NCBI GenBank assembly: GCA_041664945.1
Contig: JBAYJY010000004.1
Location: 1 to 64,000 of the forward strand
Direction: 5' to 3'
From: JBAYJY01 sp041664945
Lineage (GTDB): Bacteria > UBP15 > UBA6099
Length of the DNA stretch: 64,000 nt
How positions within the stretch are numbered: the stretch's first letter is position 1; the number at the start of each line of letters is the position of its first letter. Of this stretch, positions 17,106-25,231 are shown piece by piece. The notes beneath the pieces were generated by a model, which was not told where the DNA came from, made no database searches, and saw only the letters and a list, made by a program, of their open reading frames with translations. Both the position numbers and the translations under genes were made by a program.

Positions 17106-18069
17106 CGGAAAAACATTCAGAATAATAGCGCCGCTGTCGAATCCGGACGAAGCGCGCACGCTGCCCGGCCTCGGCGCGGACGAATTTTACTTTTCCATTC
17201 AGCCGCCGGGCATGAACAGCGCGTTCAGCCGGCGCGAACTGCCGCGCGCCAATTTTCACAGTTTCGAGGACATCGAACTTGCGGCGCAGATAGCCGCGAA
17301 ACGCGGCGTCCGCCTTTTCGCCGCCGTCAATAAAACATATTACACAAACGACGAACTCGGCCCCGCGAAGAAGATTTTAGACCGCTGCCTCGATGCCGGC
17401 GCGGCGGGCCTTATCGTCGCCGACGCCGGCCTTCTGCGCCTATTGCGCAAAGGCAACTACGGCGCCCGCGCCGAAATCGCTCTCAGCACGGTCGCCGCGC
17501 CGACAAACGGCGACGCCGTCGAATTCTTCTCACGCCTCGGAGTCTCGAGGGTCATTCTGCCACGCACGGTCAGTCCGAAACAGGCGGCGCGCTTCGTCAG
17601 GAGATTCCCAAAGCTCAGGTTCGAGGCGCTGATCTTCAACTGGTATTGCGCGAACGTCGACGGCGTGTGCCGGTACCAGCACGACATATCGGACCCTGCG
17701 GCCCCGCCGGACCTTGTTCGCAACGGCTGCTGTTTCGACTATGAAGTCACTTGCCCGAACGGCGCGCCCGCTCCTGATTCCGTACGGCGCGGCTTAACAA
17801 ACGCGCAGCGGCGATCCGAAACCGCCTGCGGCGTCTGCTCCATTTATGACTTCATGCAGGCCGGCGTGAGAGACTTCAAGGTCGTCGGACGCCTGCTCGG
17901 TTACAAGGCGAAAGCGAACAGCGTTAAATTCCTCGACGGATGCCGCAAAATTTATCAGGAATCCGACAGCCGGGAGGGCTACATCCGCCTCTCGCAAAGA
18001 TATTACGAACAATTCTTCGGAGCCGCTTGCTCCGGCGTCTGCTATCATCGGATACGAATGACTGATTAG
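17089..18069 (+). CDS. U32 peptidase family protein, UbiU/YhbU-like, with Fe-S cysteines
   Basis: This 326-residue protein is of the U32 family, which includes collagenase-like peptidases, the RlhA/TrhP RNA-hydroxylation proteins and the oxygen-independent ubiquinone hydroxylase pair UbiU-UbiV. The N-terminal barrel strand GADEFYFSIQ matches the family. Cysteines occur as C-x6-C (YCANVDGVC), then GCC...TC, then ETACGVC and ACSGVC, consistent with the 4Fe-4S cluster known in UbiU and relatives. It overlaps the TPR gene by 17 bases and is followed after 3 bases by a second, more divergent barrel protein. This mirrors UbiU-UbiV pairs, but I see no quinone-synthesis genes, so the substrate is unknown. 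It ends 166 bases before the His-Xaa-Ser cluster promoter region. Confidence 0.8.
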   Translation: MTTKSDGKTFRIIAPLSNPDEARTLPGLGADEFYFSIQPPGMNSAFSRRELPRANFHSFEDIELAAQIAAKRGVRLFAAVNKTYYTNDELGPAKKILDRCLDAGAAGLIVADAGLLRLLRKGNYGARAEIALSTVAAPTNGDAVEFFSRLGVSRVILPRTVSPKQAARFVRRFPKLRFEALIFNWYCANVDGVCRYQHDISDPAAPPDLVRNGCCFDYEVTCPNGAPAPDSVRRGLTNAQRRSETACGVCSIYDFMQAGVRDFKVVGRLLGYKAKANSVKFLDGCRKIYQESDSREGYIRLSQRYYEQFFGAACSGVCYHRIRMTD

Positions 18070-18072
18070 GCG

Positions 18073-18873
18073 ATGAAAAAAGTAAACTGCAAAGAAATCA
18101 CGGCTGCGGCCCCCGGCGGCGCGGCGCTCGAACGCGCTTTGAAATATGCCTCGCAAGGCGTCGAAACTGCCCTATTCGCGGACACGCCCGCCGGGATACT
18201 CTCCTGCCCCGCCGGAATCCGCCGCATATATTTCGGCTGCGAATTCGACGAACGGAATATCCCGTCGGCGCGAAAAGCGGCCGCTGCTATCGAGGCGAGC
18301 GCCGGGCGAAAGCTCAAGTTCACTCTCGCGACGCCGATTATGACGGACGCCGGAACGGCGCGGCTGAAGCGTCTGCTTCGGGCGCTGAGCGAATACGCGC
18401 CTTTCGAGGCGGTCGCAAACGATTTCGGCGCGATCGCTATAATCCGCGATGCCGGCCTGATTCCTGTCGCCGGACGGCTGCTGATCAAACAGAAAAGCGA
18501 CCCGCGGCTGGCGGCGCTGAAATCACCGCGCCTCCGCAATTATTTTAAAAAATCAGCGGCTGACAACGCCGAGTTCGCCGCCCTGCTCCGCGACCTTGGT
18601 ATCAAACGCGTCGAACTCGACAACCCGCTTTGCGGCCTTGCCCCGCCAGCCGGCTTCTCGGTTTCGCTTTATTATCCTTTTGTTTTTATGACGCTTTCCA
18701 TGCGCCAAACGGAATCCGAACACGACGGAGCTGTCTATTTCCTCAAAAACAAGGCTTTCCCGGTGGACATCATTTTGTCCGGCGCCGCACAGTTCTATAT
18801 GAATCAGGAACTGAAAGCCTTGAAAGCCGGAGGCGTCAACAGGCTGGTTATCCAGCCTTTGCCGCCCCGTTGA
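18073..18873 (+). CDS. Divergent U32/UbiV-like partner protein
   Basis: This 266-residue protein starts 3 bases after the preceding U32 protein and is evidently translated with it. Strands such as AGIRRIYFGCEFDERN, KLKFTLATPIM, AFEAVANDFGAI-like and GIKRVELDNPL fit the TIM-barrel pattern of U32 proteins. Unlike UbiV, which has a four-Cys cluster, this protein has only a few scattered Cys (NCKE, LSCPAG, FGCEF, NPLCGL) without a paired motif, so it may have lost the metal site. I infer a complex with the upstream protein from adjacency and fold. Direct sequence recognition is weak. Confidence 0.55.
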   Translation: MKKVNCKEITAAAPGGAALERALKYASQGVETALFADTPAGILSCPAGIRRIYFGCEFDERNIPSARKAAAAIEASAGRKLKFTLATPIMTDAGTARLKRLLRALSEYAPFEAVANDFGAIAIIRDAGLIPVAGRLLIKQKSDPRLAALKSPRLRNYFKKSAADNAEFAALLRDLGIKRVELDNPLCGLAPPAGFSVSLYYPFVFMTLSMRQTESEHDGAVYFLKNKAFPVDIILSGAAQFYMNQELKALKAGGVNRLVIQPLPPR

Positions 18874-18927
18874 CACCGCTTCCGCGCCAAATTTGAATCA
18901 TATCGCCAAAACAGATGTTTTCACCAT

Positions 18928-18955
18928 TTGATCTTATTCTGTATTTATGTATAAT
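18928..18955 (+). promoter_or_regulatory. Sigma70-type promoter of the His-Xaa-Ser cluster
   Basis: TTGATC at 18928-18933 and a perfect TATAAT at 18950-18955 are separated by 16 bases, in an AT-rich gap. Transcription would start near 18962 and give a leader of about 70 bases, with GGGGAGAG just before the precursor ATG. Confidence 0.6.
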
Positions 18956-19034
18956 ATTTATGAACAAATTATTTATTAACCGTGTTACATGATGTATGTT
19001 TTTAATTACTTAGAATTATATTGGGGAGAGCCGC

Positions 19035-19373
19035 ATGAAAACCAAGAAAGATTTGGAAAGCGCCCAAAAAGGATTCTATCCTAAAGCTAAGAAGGAGCTT
19101 AAGCTCTTTTTCAGCAGCGAAGAAGGCAAAATTACCCGGAAAGCCATCGTCAAAACATCCGTGATGACGGCCATTGTCGGCATGATGGTTGAAGGCTCTC
19201 TCGTGCATGCCCAGCACACAAGCGGCAATTCTTATCTTCACTATAACTGTTCCAATCCTGTCGCCAACACCGGCTGCACCGGCACACACGCCTCTCACAG
19301 TTCACACGGCTCGCATGGCTCTCACGGCTCACATGGTTCGCACGGCTCGCACGGCTCGCACGGAAGCTGGTAA
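19035..19373 (+). CDS. hxsA: His-Xaa-Ser repeat precursor peptide (HxsA-like RiPP precursor)
   Basis: This is a 112-residue peptide. Residues 1-37 are charged and Lys-rich (SSEEGKITRKAIVKT), residues 38-56 are hydrophobic, and a possible processing point is near HAQ-HTS (58-63). Then come Cys72 and Cys81, and from residue 85 to 111 nine unbroken triplets, HAS, HSS and seven HGS, ending in Trp112. HTS at 61-63 is a further triplet. The match to the HxsA family (His-Xaa-Ser repeat proteins modified by radical SAM enzymes) rests on this repeat plus HxsB- and HxsD-like neighbours. The triplets use mixed codons (cac/cat, ggc/ggt/gga, tcg/tct/tca/agc), so the pattern is kept at protein level. The strong ribosome site GGGGAGAG supports the start. 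The modified product and its role are unknown. Confidence 0.88.
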   Translation: MKTKKDLESAQKGFYPKAKKELKLFFSSEEGKITRKAIVKTSVMTAIVGMMVEGSLVHAQHTSGNSYLHYNCSNPVANTGCTGTHASHSSHGSHGSHGSHGSHGSHGSHGSW

Positions 19374-19422
19374 CTGTCTTCCCTCACCGTAAAGAACAAC
19401 CCGAAAGGACGTCTGCGTCGTC

Positions 19423-19983
19423 ATGGAAAAGCGGAATTTTTTCTTTAAGGTTGAGAACGACGCCTTACAACTCAGAATCCCCGGCAAAATTTATCCGTTG
19501 GAAGCCGCCCTCAGCGCGACATATTTTTTCATAGATGATTTTTACATCTTTCTCGCGCCCGACGGCCCCGCCGGCGTCATCGTCGAACTGAAGCCGAAGA
19601 AGAAAATGTCCAAGGCCAGACTCGACGCCGCCGCGGGCGAGTTCTTCAACTCGCTTCTCGCCGAAACCCTGCGTTTGAACATGAACGAAACGAACAAAAA
19701 GTTCAGGGAGAAGTTGCTCGAACAGGCCCTCGCGTCCGCGCTCAGCCCGGCGAAACCCTCCGATCCGGACGGCCCCCTCGGCCCATCTCCCGCCTGCGAC
19801 GAAACGCTCGAACTGGAACTCGACGCGGAACTGAAACTCATCATCGAGCGCACGAAAGACGCGAGCTATACAGACGACCCGCTCGGCATCTGCGTTCCGT
19901 TCGGAACCGCCGCGCCCGCAAAAACCGCCGCGAAATCCGCGAAGCCGAAACCCGCCGCAAAGCGGGCTCCGCGCAGAAAATAA
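19423..19983 (+). CDS. hxsD: HxsD-like protein with Lys/Ala/Pro-rich basic tail
   Basis: This 186-residue protein lies 49 bases after the precursor, with GAAAGGACG before the ATG. Residues about 18-105 carry the pattern I associate with HxsD, the small partner of His-Xaa-Ser systems: KIYPLEAALSATYFF, then GEFFNSLL (72-79), then a helix ending KFREKLLEQAL. HxsD itself is about 100 residues, so this protein is longer. Residues 111-160 are acidic, and the last 24 residues form a basic tail of Ala, Lys, Pro and Arg. The tail resembles the N-terminal extension of the epimerase at 59656. HxsD's molecular role is not established; a scaffold or precursor-recognition role is inference. Confidence 0.7.
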   Translation: MEKRNFFFKVENDALQLRIPGKIYPLEAALSATYFFIDDFYIFLAPDGPAGVIVELKPKKKMSKARLDAAAGEFFNSLLAETLRLNMNETNKKFREKLLEQALASALSPAKPSDPDGPLGPSPACDETLELELDAELKLIIERTKDASYTDDPLGICVPFGTAAPAKTAAKSAKPKPAAKRAPRRK

Positions 19984-20026
19984 ATCGCCGCTATTCCCCC
20001 CGGCCACGCGCCGGCAAAGGTTGGCC

Positions 20027-20257
20027 ATGTCGACAAAAAGCGAATCCGGAACGGTTGAATACTCGTTCGACAAAAAAATTTACAAACCAGCGGCCGTGAA
20101 GAAAGCGGTCGAGGACTACTCCGGCGCCGCGCTCTTCGATGTCGCCGAAAATAAATCAGCCGTCCGCGTCTCGATCTCCGGCATTCCGTCCGCCGGGAAC
20201 GCCGAACTCACCGGCGAGTTCCGCAATTACGTTCTCTATCTGAACAAGATTCTGTAG
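20027..20257 (+). CDS. Second small HxsD-like protein
   Basis: This is a 76-residue protein. The ATG at 20027 is preferred to the TTG six bases upstream because AAAGG lies at the right distance. It repeats the layout of the preceding gene: a FDKKIYKPAAVKKAVEDYS segment (14-32), a beta-rich middle and GEFRNYVLYLN (63-73), to be compared with GEFFNSLL in the 19423 gene. It is therefore probably a diverged HxsD-type paralogue. It lies 43 bases after the first HxsD-like gene and 11 bases before the HxsB-like gene. It may bring the precursor to one of the maturases, but there is no direct evidence. Confidence 0.6.
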   Translation: MSTKSESGTVEYSFDKKIYKPAAVKKAVEDYSGAALFDVAENKSAVRVSISGIPSAGNAELTGEFRNYVLYLNKIL

Positions 20258-20268
20258 GAGCTTTACGA

Positions 20269-21714
20269 ATGCCCCGATCTAAAACAAAAATCGAATCCGC
20301 ACGGCGCGGCTTCTTCAGGTTCCGCGAACTCGGCGACATGGTTGTCGTCACCAACGACGCCGGACAACACATCACGCTCGATAAAGCGGACTTCGATCTC
20401 CTATCCGCCGGAAATATCGGCGAAAACAACAAGAACTATCTCGACCTCAAGGCGATGGGCTGCATTCACTCCGGCGACGGCGAACCCTCGCCCGTCACTG
20501 TCGAAAAATTCAAGCGCCGCAACATGTTCATCTATCAGGGGCCGCTCCTCTTCATTGTTATCCCCACCCTGCGCTGCAATATGAAATGCGCCTATTGCCA
20601 CGCCAGCGCCTGCGGGCCGAAGGCTTACGATTACGATATGAGCATCGAGACCGCGAAACGCGTGGTGGACACGATTTTCGAATCTCCGGGCATCAACTTC
20701 GGCATCGAATTTCAGGGCGGCGAGCCGATGCTTCACTGGGAAGCCGTGAAATTCACTTCCAACTACGCGATCGAACGCAACAAGATGCACAAACGGAATC
20801 TTCAGTTGACGATCGTCAGCAACCTGAGCCTCATGGACGACGAGAAGCTGGAGTTCCTGATTTCGCGCAAGATCGGCGTCTGCACGTCGCTCGACGGCCC
20901 CGCTTTCGTTCACAACAAAAACCGCGGCGGCGGCCACGCCAGGCTGATCAAAAACATTAAAAACATCATGCGCCGCTACAAAGTCGAGTTCGACCGCTAC
21001 ACACCCGGCGCTCTCACTACCATAACCCGCCATTCGCTTCCCTTCCACAAAGAGATTGTCGACTCGTTCGTCGACCTCGGCATGGAAGGCATCCACCTGC
21101 GCCACTACAACCCGATCGGCTCCGCGCAGTCAGCCATCCCGGACATCGGCTACTCCCCCGAGGAGTTCCTCGATTTCTACGCTAAGGCGCTCGACTACAT
21201 TATCGACCTGAACAAACAGGGAACCCTGCTTATCGACCGCACCGCCTGGCTGTTCCTTCTGAAGATTCTCGGCGAGTTCGACCCGAACTTCATGGACCTT
21301 CGCTCCCCCTGCGGCGCCGGGATCGGGCAGATCGCCTTCAACTACGACGGCAGCGTTTACACTTGCGACGAGGGCCGCATGCTCGCCATGCAGGGCGACG
21401 AATCCTTCCTCATGGGCAATGTCCGCGAAAACAACTACGACGAATTAGTCGGCGCCGAGATCGTCAAACAAACCTGCCTCGCTTCCATCCTCGACGGAAT
21501 CCCGCGCTGCTGCGACTGCGCTTATAAGCCCTACTGCGGCGTCTGCCCGCTCCTCAACTATGTCGAGGAAGGCAGCCTCTTCGCCAAAATTCCGCAAAAC
21601 AGGCGCCACAAGATCAATCAGGGCGTTCTCGATATTGTCTTCACTAAGCTACAGGACGAGTCCTCAAAAAAAGTCTTCATCAACTGGCTGGAACGGGGGA
21701 TCAATGTCGTTTGA
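20269..21714 (+). CDS. hxsB: Radical SAM/SPASM maturase, HxsB-like
   Basis: This 481-residue enzyme has TAGGAGC before its ATG. Residues 15-60 (FFRFRELGDMVVVTNDAGQ) look like the N-terminal recognition region of HxsB. The radical SAM cluster ligands are Cys103, Cys107 and Cys110 in CNMKCAYC, followed by GGEPM. The C-terminal SPASM part has CGAGIGQIAFNYDGSVYTC and then C-x2-C-x5-C-x2-C near residue 408, binding auxiliary 4Fe-4S clusters. Enzymes of this type cross-link or otherwise alter residues of a peptide partner. The length and layout agree with HxsB. Its stop overlaps the TTG start of the next radical SAM gene by 4 bases, indicating coupled translation. Confidence 0.85.
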   Translation: MPRSKTKIESARRGFFRFRELGDMVVVTNDAGQHITLDKADFDLLSAGNIGENNKNYLDLKAMGCIHSGDGEPSPVTVEKFKRRNMFIYQGPLLFIVIPTLRCNMKCAYCHASACGPKAYDYDMSIETAKRVVDTIFESPGINFGIEFQGGEPMLHWEAVKFTSNYAIERNKMHKRNLQLTIVSNLSLMDDEKLEFLISRKIGVCTSLDGPAFVHNKNRGGGHARLIKNIKNIMRRYKVEFDRYTPGALTTITRHSLPFHKEIVDSFVDLGMEGIHLRHYNPIGSAQSAIPDIGYSPEEFLDFYAKALDYIIDLNKQGTLLIDRTAWLFLLKILGEFDPNFMDLRSPCGAGIGQIAFNYDGSVYTCDEGRMLAMQGDESFLMGNVRENNYDELVGAEIVKQTCLASILDGIPRCCDCAYKPYCGVCPLLNYVEEGSLFAKIPQNRRHKINQGVLDIVFTKLQDESSKKVFINWLERGINVV

Positions 21715-22625
21715 GCCTTCTCGACACCCAAGCCAAAATCATAGATGTTAAAATAACATTCCGATGTAACAACTACTGCCTGTTCTGCGCCGCCGGCGAC
21801 AAGCGGATGATTTACGCCGACCTGCCGCCGGACTCTATCCGCGACGCGCTCGCCGCCGCCGCCGGGGAACGCGACTCCGTTCTTTTCACAGGCGGCGAAC
21901 CGACAATGCGCGATGACCTCGCCGGTCTCGTCCGCTTCGCCCGCGAATCCTGCGGCTACAAAAACGTCATCATTCAAACCAACGGCCGCCGCTTCGCTTA
22001 CCGCGACTATGCAGTGTCGATCGCCGATGCCGGAGCCCGCCAGTTCATGGTCTCCATCCACGGCCATACCGGAGCCCTTCACGATTTCCTGACCGGACAA
22101 AAAGACAGTTTCGCCGAAACCGTCATCGGCATTAAAAACCTGCTCGCGCTCGGACTGACCGTAGCCACAAACACCGTTATCACTAAATCGAACTATCGAA
22201 ACCTGCCCGACATCGCGAGAATGCTCTGCTCGCTCGGCGTCGGACAGATGCAGTTTGCTTTTCCGCACATCGACGGCAACGCCAAAGCGAACGCCTCTCG
22301 CGTCGCGCCGCCCATGACTCTCGCCGTCCCCTATCTGTTCCGCGCGCTCGACATCGCCGCCGCCTCGAAACGCGTCGCCCTCACCGAGGGATTCCCGCTC
22401 TGCATGATCCCCGGCCGCGAGCAAAACGCCGTCGAATCTCTTCACAAAAAAATTAAAGTCATAGACGAAGGCGGCAGCATCGACGACTTCGACGGCCACC
22501 GCGCGACACGGCTCAAAACAAAAGGTCCCGCCTGCCCGCCCTGCCGGCATTTCAAACTCTGCGAAGGCCCCTGGGCGGACTATCCAGAACTGTTCGGCTG
22601 GAAAGAGTTCAAACCGGTAAAATGA
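21711..22625 (+). CDS. Short radical SAM protein, HxsC-like paralogue 1
   Basis: This 304-residue protein begins at a TTG that overlaps the stop of the HxsB-like gene. GGGGGA lies upstream. The radical SAM ligands are Cys19, Cys23 and Cys26 (CNNYCLFC), followed by FTGGEPT. It shares the SIHGHTGALHD segment with the next two proteins. The C-terminus has C-x2-C-x5-C-x-G and an aromatic-rich end (FGWKEFKPV), a 'twitch'-like place for one extra 4Fe-4S cluster. It is probably a peptide maturase acting on the His-Xaa-Ser precursor. It is closest in style to HxsC among families I know, but the assignment to HxsC itself is uncertain because three similar genes follow. Confidence 0.75.
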   Translation: MSLLDTQAKIIDVKITFRCNNYCLFCAAGDKRMIYADLPPDSIRDALAAAAGERDSVLFTGGEPTMRDDLAGLVRFARESCGYKNVIIQTNGRRFAYRDYAVSIADAGARQFMVSIHGHTGALHDFLTGQKDSFAETVIGIKNLLALGLTVATNTVITKSNYRNLPDIARMLCSLGVGQMQFAFPHIDGNAKANASRVAPPMTLAVPYLFRALDIAAASKRVALTEGFPLCMIPGREQNAVESLHKKIKVIDEGGSIDDFDGHRATRLKTKGPACPPCRHFKLCEGPWADYPELFGWKEFKPVK

Positions 22626-23560
22626 AAAAGTTCGACTTCTACATATCCTACCTATGCGCGAGCAAGTGCGCGTTCTGCTGCGTACTCGATAAAATAAACT
22701 GGTTCAGGGACAACAAAGTCCCGCCTCATATTCCGTTTCAGCAGGTGAAGGACGTTCTTGATGAAAAACACGCCGACGGTTACGGGCACGTCACGCTCAC
22801 CGGCGGCGAACCCACCCTGCACCCCCGATTCGCTGAGATTCTCGCTTACGCAAAAAAGCTACGCATGCGCACAAGCGTCAATTCCAACATGATGATGTTC
22901 GCCGACGAGCGCTTCTGCCGCGCGGCGATGCCGTACGTAGACGAGATTGTCGCCTCCGTCCACGGCCACACCGCCGAATTGCACAACTCAATCACCGGAA
23001 CGAAGGACGGTTTCGAGCGGTTCGTCAAAGGCATGGAAAACGTCGTCCGCATGAAACCCGATTTATACCTGATCACGGACACGGTGCTGGTTACGCCGAA
23101 CATCGTCGACATTTCCGGGATCGTGGATTTTCTGCTCTCGATCAAAGGACTGCGGCACATTCTTTTTTCAAATGTTAATCTGCCGCCGGACAAACTCGAC
23201 GGCCGCGAATATCTCGTGCCGACTCTCCCGCAAATCGAAGAGATTCTCCCGGAGATCGTCGAGCGCATAGCTTTCAAATCGGACAAAATTTTGCGCTTCT
23301 ACGGCATCCCGTTCTGCGCGCTCAAGGACTATCACGCATATTCGAGCGACCTGTATTTCGAGCCGAAAATGGTTTGGGAGCGCGTCCGCCGGGAAGACGA
23401 CATGGTCGACCGCGAGTACGCCGCGCCGAAACCGAACATGGCGAAAAAGAAGACCAAAAAGTGCGCCGGATGCCTCTACGAAAAAACCTGCGGCGGCTTC
23501 TTCAACAGTTACTACACGCTCTTCGGCGACAAACATATTAAGCCGATTCTGAAAAAATAG
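22622..23560 (+). CDS. Short radical SAM protein, HxsC-like paralogue 2
   Basis: This 312-residue protein overlaps the stop of the preceding gene as ATGA. Cys12, Cys16 and Cys19 (CASKCAFC) are the radical SAM ligands, directly followed by Cys20. LTGGEPTLHP and SVHGHTAELHN align with the neighbouring proteins. A Lys-rich linker (MAKKKTKK) precedes the C-terminal C-x2-C-x5-C-G-G module and the FGDKHIKPI ending. The very short N-terminus, with the first Cys at residue 12, means it has no recognition domain of its own. It would depend on the HxsD-like or HxsB-like proteins to find its substrate (inference). Confidence 0.75.
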   Translation: MKKFDFYISYLCASKCAFCCVLDKINWFRDNKVPPHIPFQQVKDVLDEKHADGYGHVTLTGGEPTLHPRFAEILAYAKKLRMRTSVNSNMMMFADERFCRAAMPYVDEIVASVHGHTAELHNSITGTKDGFERFVKGMENVVRMKPDLYLITDTVLVTPNIVDISGIVDFLLSIKGLRHILFSNVNLPPDKLDGREYLVPTLPQIEEILPEIVERIAFKSDKILRFYGIPFCALKDYHAYSSDLYFEPKMVWERVRREDDMVDREYAAPKPNMAKKKTKKCAGCLYEKTCGGFFNSYYTLFGDKHIKPILKK

Positions 23561-23581
23561 TCTAATCCGCCCATACGAAAA

Positions 23582-25219
23582 ATGGATTGGAGTCAAAACA
23601 TAGTTATTATGCTCGACGGGAAAACATTACAAAAAGAAACGGCGGCGTCGGAAAAGCATCTCTGGGTCCGACTGACAAAGCTGTGCAACAACAACTGCAT
23701 TTTCTGTCTCGATAAAGAGAGTCAGGACGGAACCTCAATTCCGACTCGCGAGATTTACAAGCAGCTTGAAAACGGGCGCGCGGACGGCGCTTCGCGCCTC
23801 ATCCTTTCCGGCGGCGAAGCCACTCTACACCCGGAATTCTTCAGCATCGTCCGGCGCGGAAAATCGCTCGGTTTCCGCCGCGTTCAAGTCGTCTCCAACG
23901 GCAGAATGTTCGCTTACCCGGACTTTCTCGCGAACGCCGCAGCAGCAGGACTCGACGAAATTACTTTCTCAATGCACGGACACACTCCCGAACTGCACGA
24001 CGCCCAGACACGCGCCCCCGGCAGCTTCAGTCAGGCGCTCGCCGGCCTCACTAACGCGCTCAACTCCGGCCGCTTCATCGTCAACGTCGATATCGTCATT
24101 AACCGCTTCAACTACAATGTCATAGACAAAATTATGGACTATTTTATCGGCCTCGGCGTCCATGAGTTCGACCTCCTTCACGTCACTCCTTACGGCGAGG
24201 CGTGGAATCATAAGAATAAAGTGTTCTATGATATCGCCGACGGAATAAAATTTCTTAACAAGGCGTTCGCCTACTCGCGGCGCGATGATCTCTTTGTCTG
24301 GACCAACCGCTTCCCGCCCTCTTACCTCGCCGCGTTTCCCGAACTGATCCAGAACCCTCTGAAGATCAAAGACGAGGTTCGCGGACGCATGGATTTGTTC
24401 GACGCGTTTCTGAAAGGAGACGCGGAACTGCCCTGCCGCGGCAAACGCTGCGATTTCTGTTTTCTGCGCGGCTTGTGCGACGATCTCTTCCGGTCGAAAG
24501 AAGCCGCCGACTCCGGCTCCACAGCCGCTCTACGCGTTCCGGCGTCCGGCCTGAGCGCCGCGAAACGGTTCATCAACAACTCGCTTCGCCTGCTCATAGT
24601 TCACGGCTCCTCCGTCGACGATATGAATCTGAGCCCCTCCGCTTTTCCCGCCGGCGCAGCGCTCCGCTTCGAGCTTGCGGACTATTCAGGTTTCACTTCG
24701 TTCAGGAACCGCCTGCCGAACAAAAACGTTACCGCATGCGCGCCCGACGCAAAACAGCTTGAGGCTGTCCTCTCAGCAACCGGCGTTACGCCTGCGCTCG
24801 AACTGAACGCTCGCGGCGCGCCGCTTATCAAAATCGAATTCAACTTCGTTAAAAAACACGGCATCCGGCTATATAACAAAAACAGGGCGTCGCTCGCGGA
24901 AAGCGCTGAGAACGACGTCGAGCTTCGCGGGTTCTTCAGGGGCGCGCTCGGGAAAAGTCTGAAAACCGAAAACATTCCGGCATGCGTCGCGGACGCCTCG
25001 CAGGGCCTCCAGACATGGTTCCTCGATTTTGAAGCGCTCGACCGGCGCGGCGGCATCGACATGCAGAAATTAGCCGATTCATTCGTCATGAACCGCTATT
25101 ACATTTTTCCGTTCGAATGCGGCTCGTGCGCGAAAAAGAACCTCTGTCCCGGCATTCACGTGAATTACTGCCGCGCGTTCGGTTTCAAACCGAAACCATT
25201 CGCGGCGGCGAAAAAATAA
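23582..25219 (+). CDS. Long radical SAM protein with two C-x2-C-x5-C modules
   Basis: This 545-residue protein is much longer than its neighbours. Cys35, Cys39 and Cys42 (CNNNCIFC) are the radical SAM ligands, then LSGGEATLHP and SMHGHTPELHD as in paralogues 1 and 2. A first C-x2-C-x5-C lies at Cys290, Cys293 and Cys299, where the short proteins end. After about 210 residues of unrecognised sequence (RLLIVHGSSVDDMN ... FNFVKKHGIRLY) a second C-x2-C-x5-C appears at Cys513, Cys516 and Cys522 with the same aromatic tail style (FGFKPKPF). It thus looks like a short maturase plus an extra domain that copied or captured the tail. The start lacks a clear ribosome site; a later ATG at codon 10 is possible. 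Confidence 0.75.
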   Translation: MDWSQNIVIMLDGKTLQKETAASEKHLWVRLTKLCNNNCIFCLDKESQDGTSIPTREIYKQLENGRADGASRLILSGGEATLHPEFFSIVRRGKSLGFRRVQVVSNGRMFAYPDFLANAAAAGLDEITFSMHGHTPELHDAQTRAPGSFSQALAGLTNALNSGRFIVNVDIVINRFNYNVIDKIMDYFIGLGVHEFDLLHVTPYGEAWNHKNKVFYDIADGIKFLNKAFAYSRRDDLFVWTNRFPPSYLAAFPELIQNPLKIKDEVRGRMDLFDAFLKGDAELPCRGKRCDFCFLRGLCDDLFRSKEAADSGSTAALRVPASGLSAAKRFINNSLRLLIVHGSSVDDMNLSPSAFPAGAALRFELADYSGFTSFRNRLPNKNVTACAPDAKQLEAVLSATGVTPALELNARGAPLIKIEFNFVKKHGIRLYNKNRASLAESAENDVELRGFFRGALGKSLKTENIPACVADASQGLQTWFLDFEALDRRGGIDMQKLADSFVMNRYYIFPFECGSCAKKNLCPGIHVNYCRAFGFKPKPFAAAKK

Positions 25220-25231
25220 AACGGACTGATT

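Noticed and set aside
19290..19373. Possible CRISPR-like or microsatellite array in the HGS-coding DNA
   Set aside because: The 9-base period comes from His-x-Ser codons in frame, with codon changes and no spacers; it is protein repeat, not a DNA array.
21618..22550. Minus-strand open frame over the second radical SAM gene
   Set aside because: The radical SAM motif and operon overlaps on the plus strand settle the coding strand.
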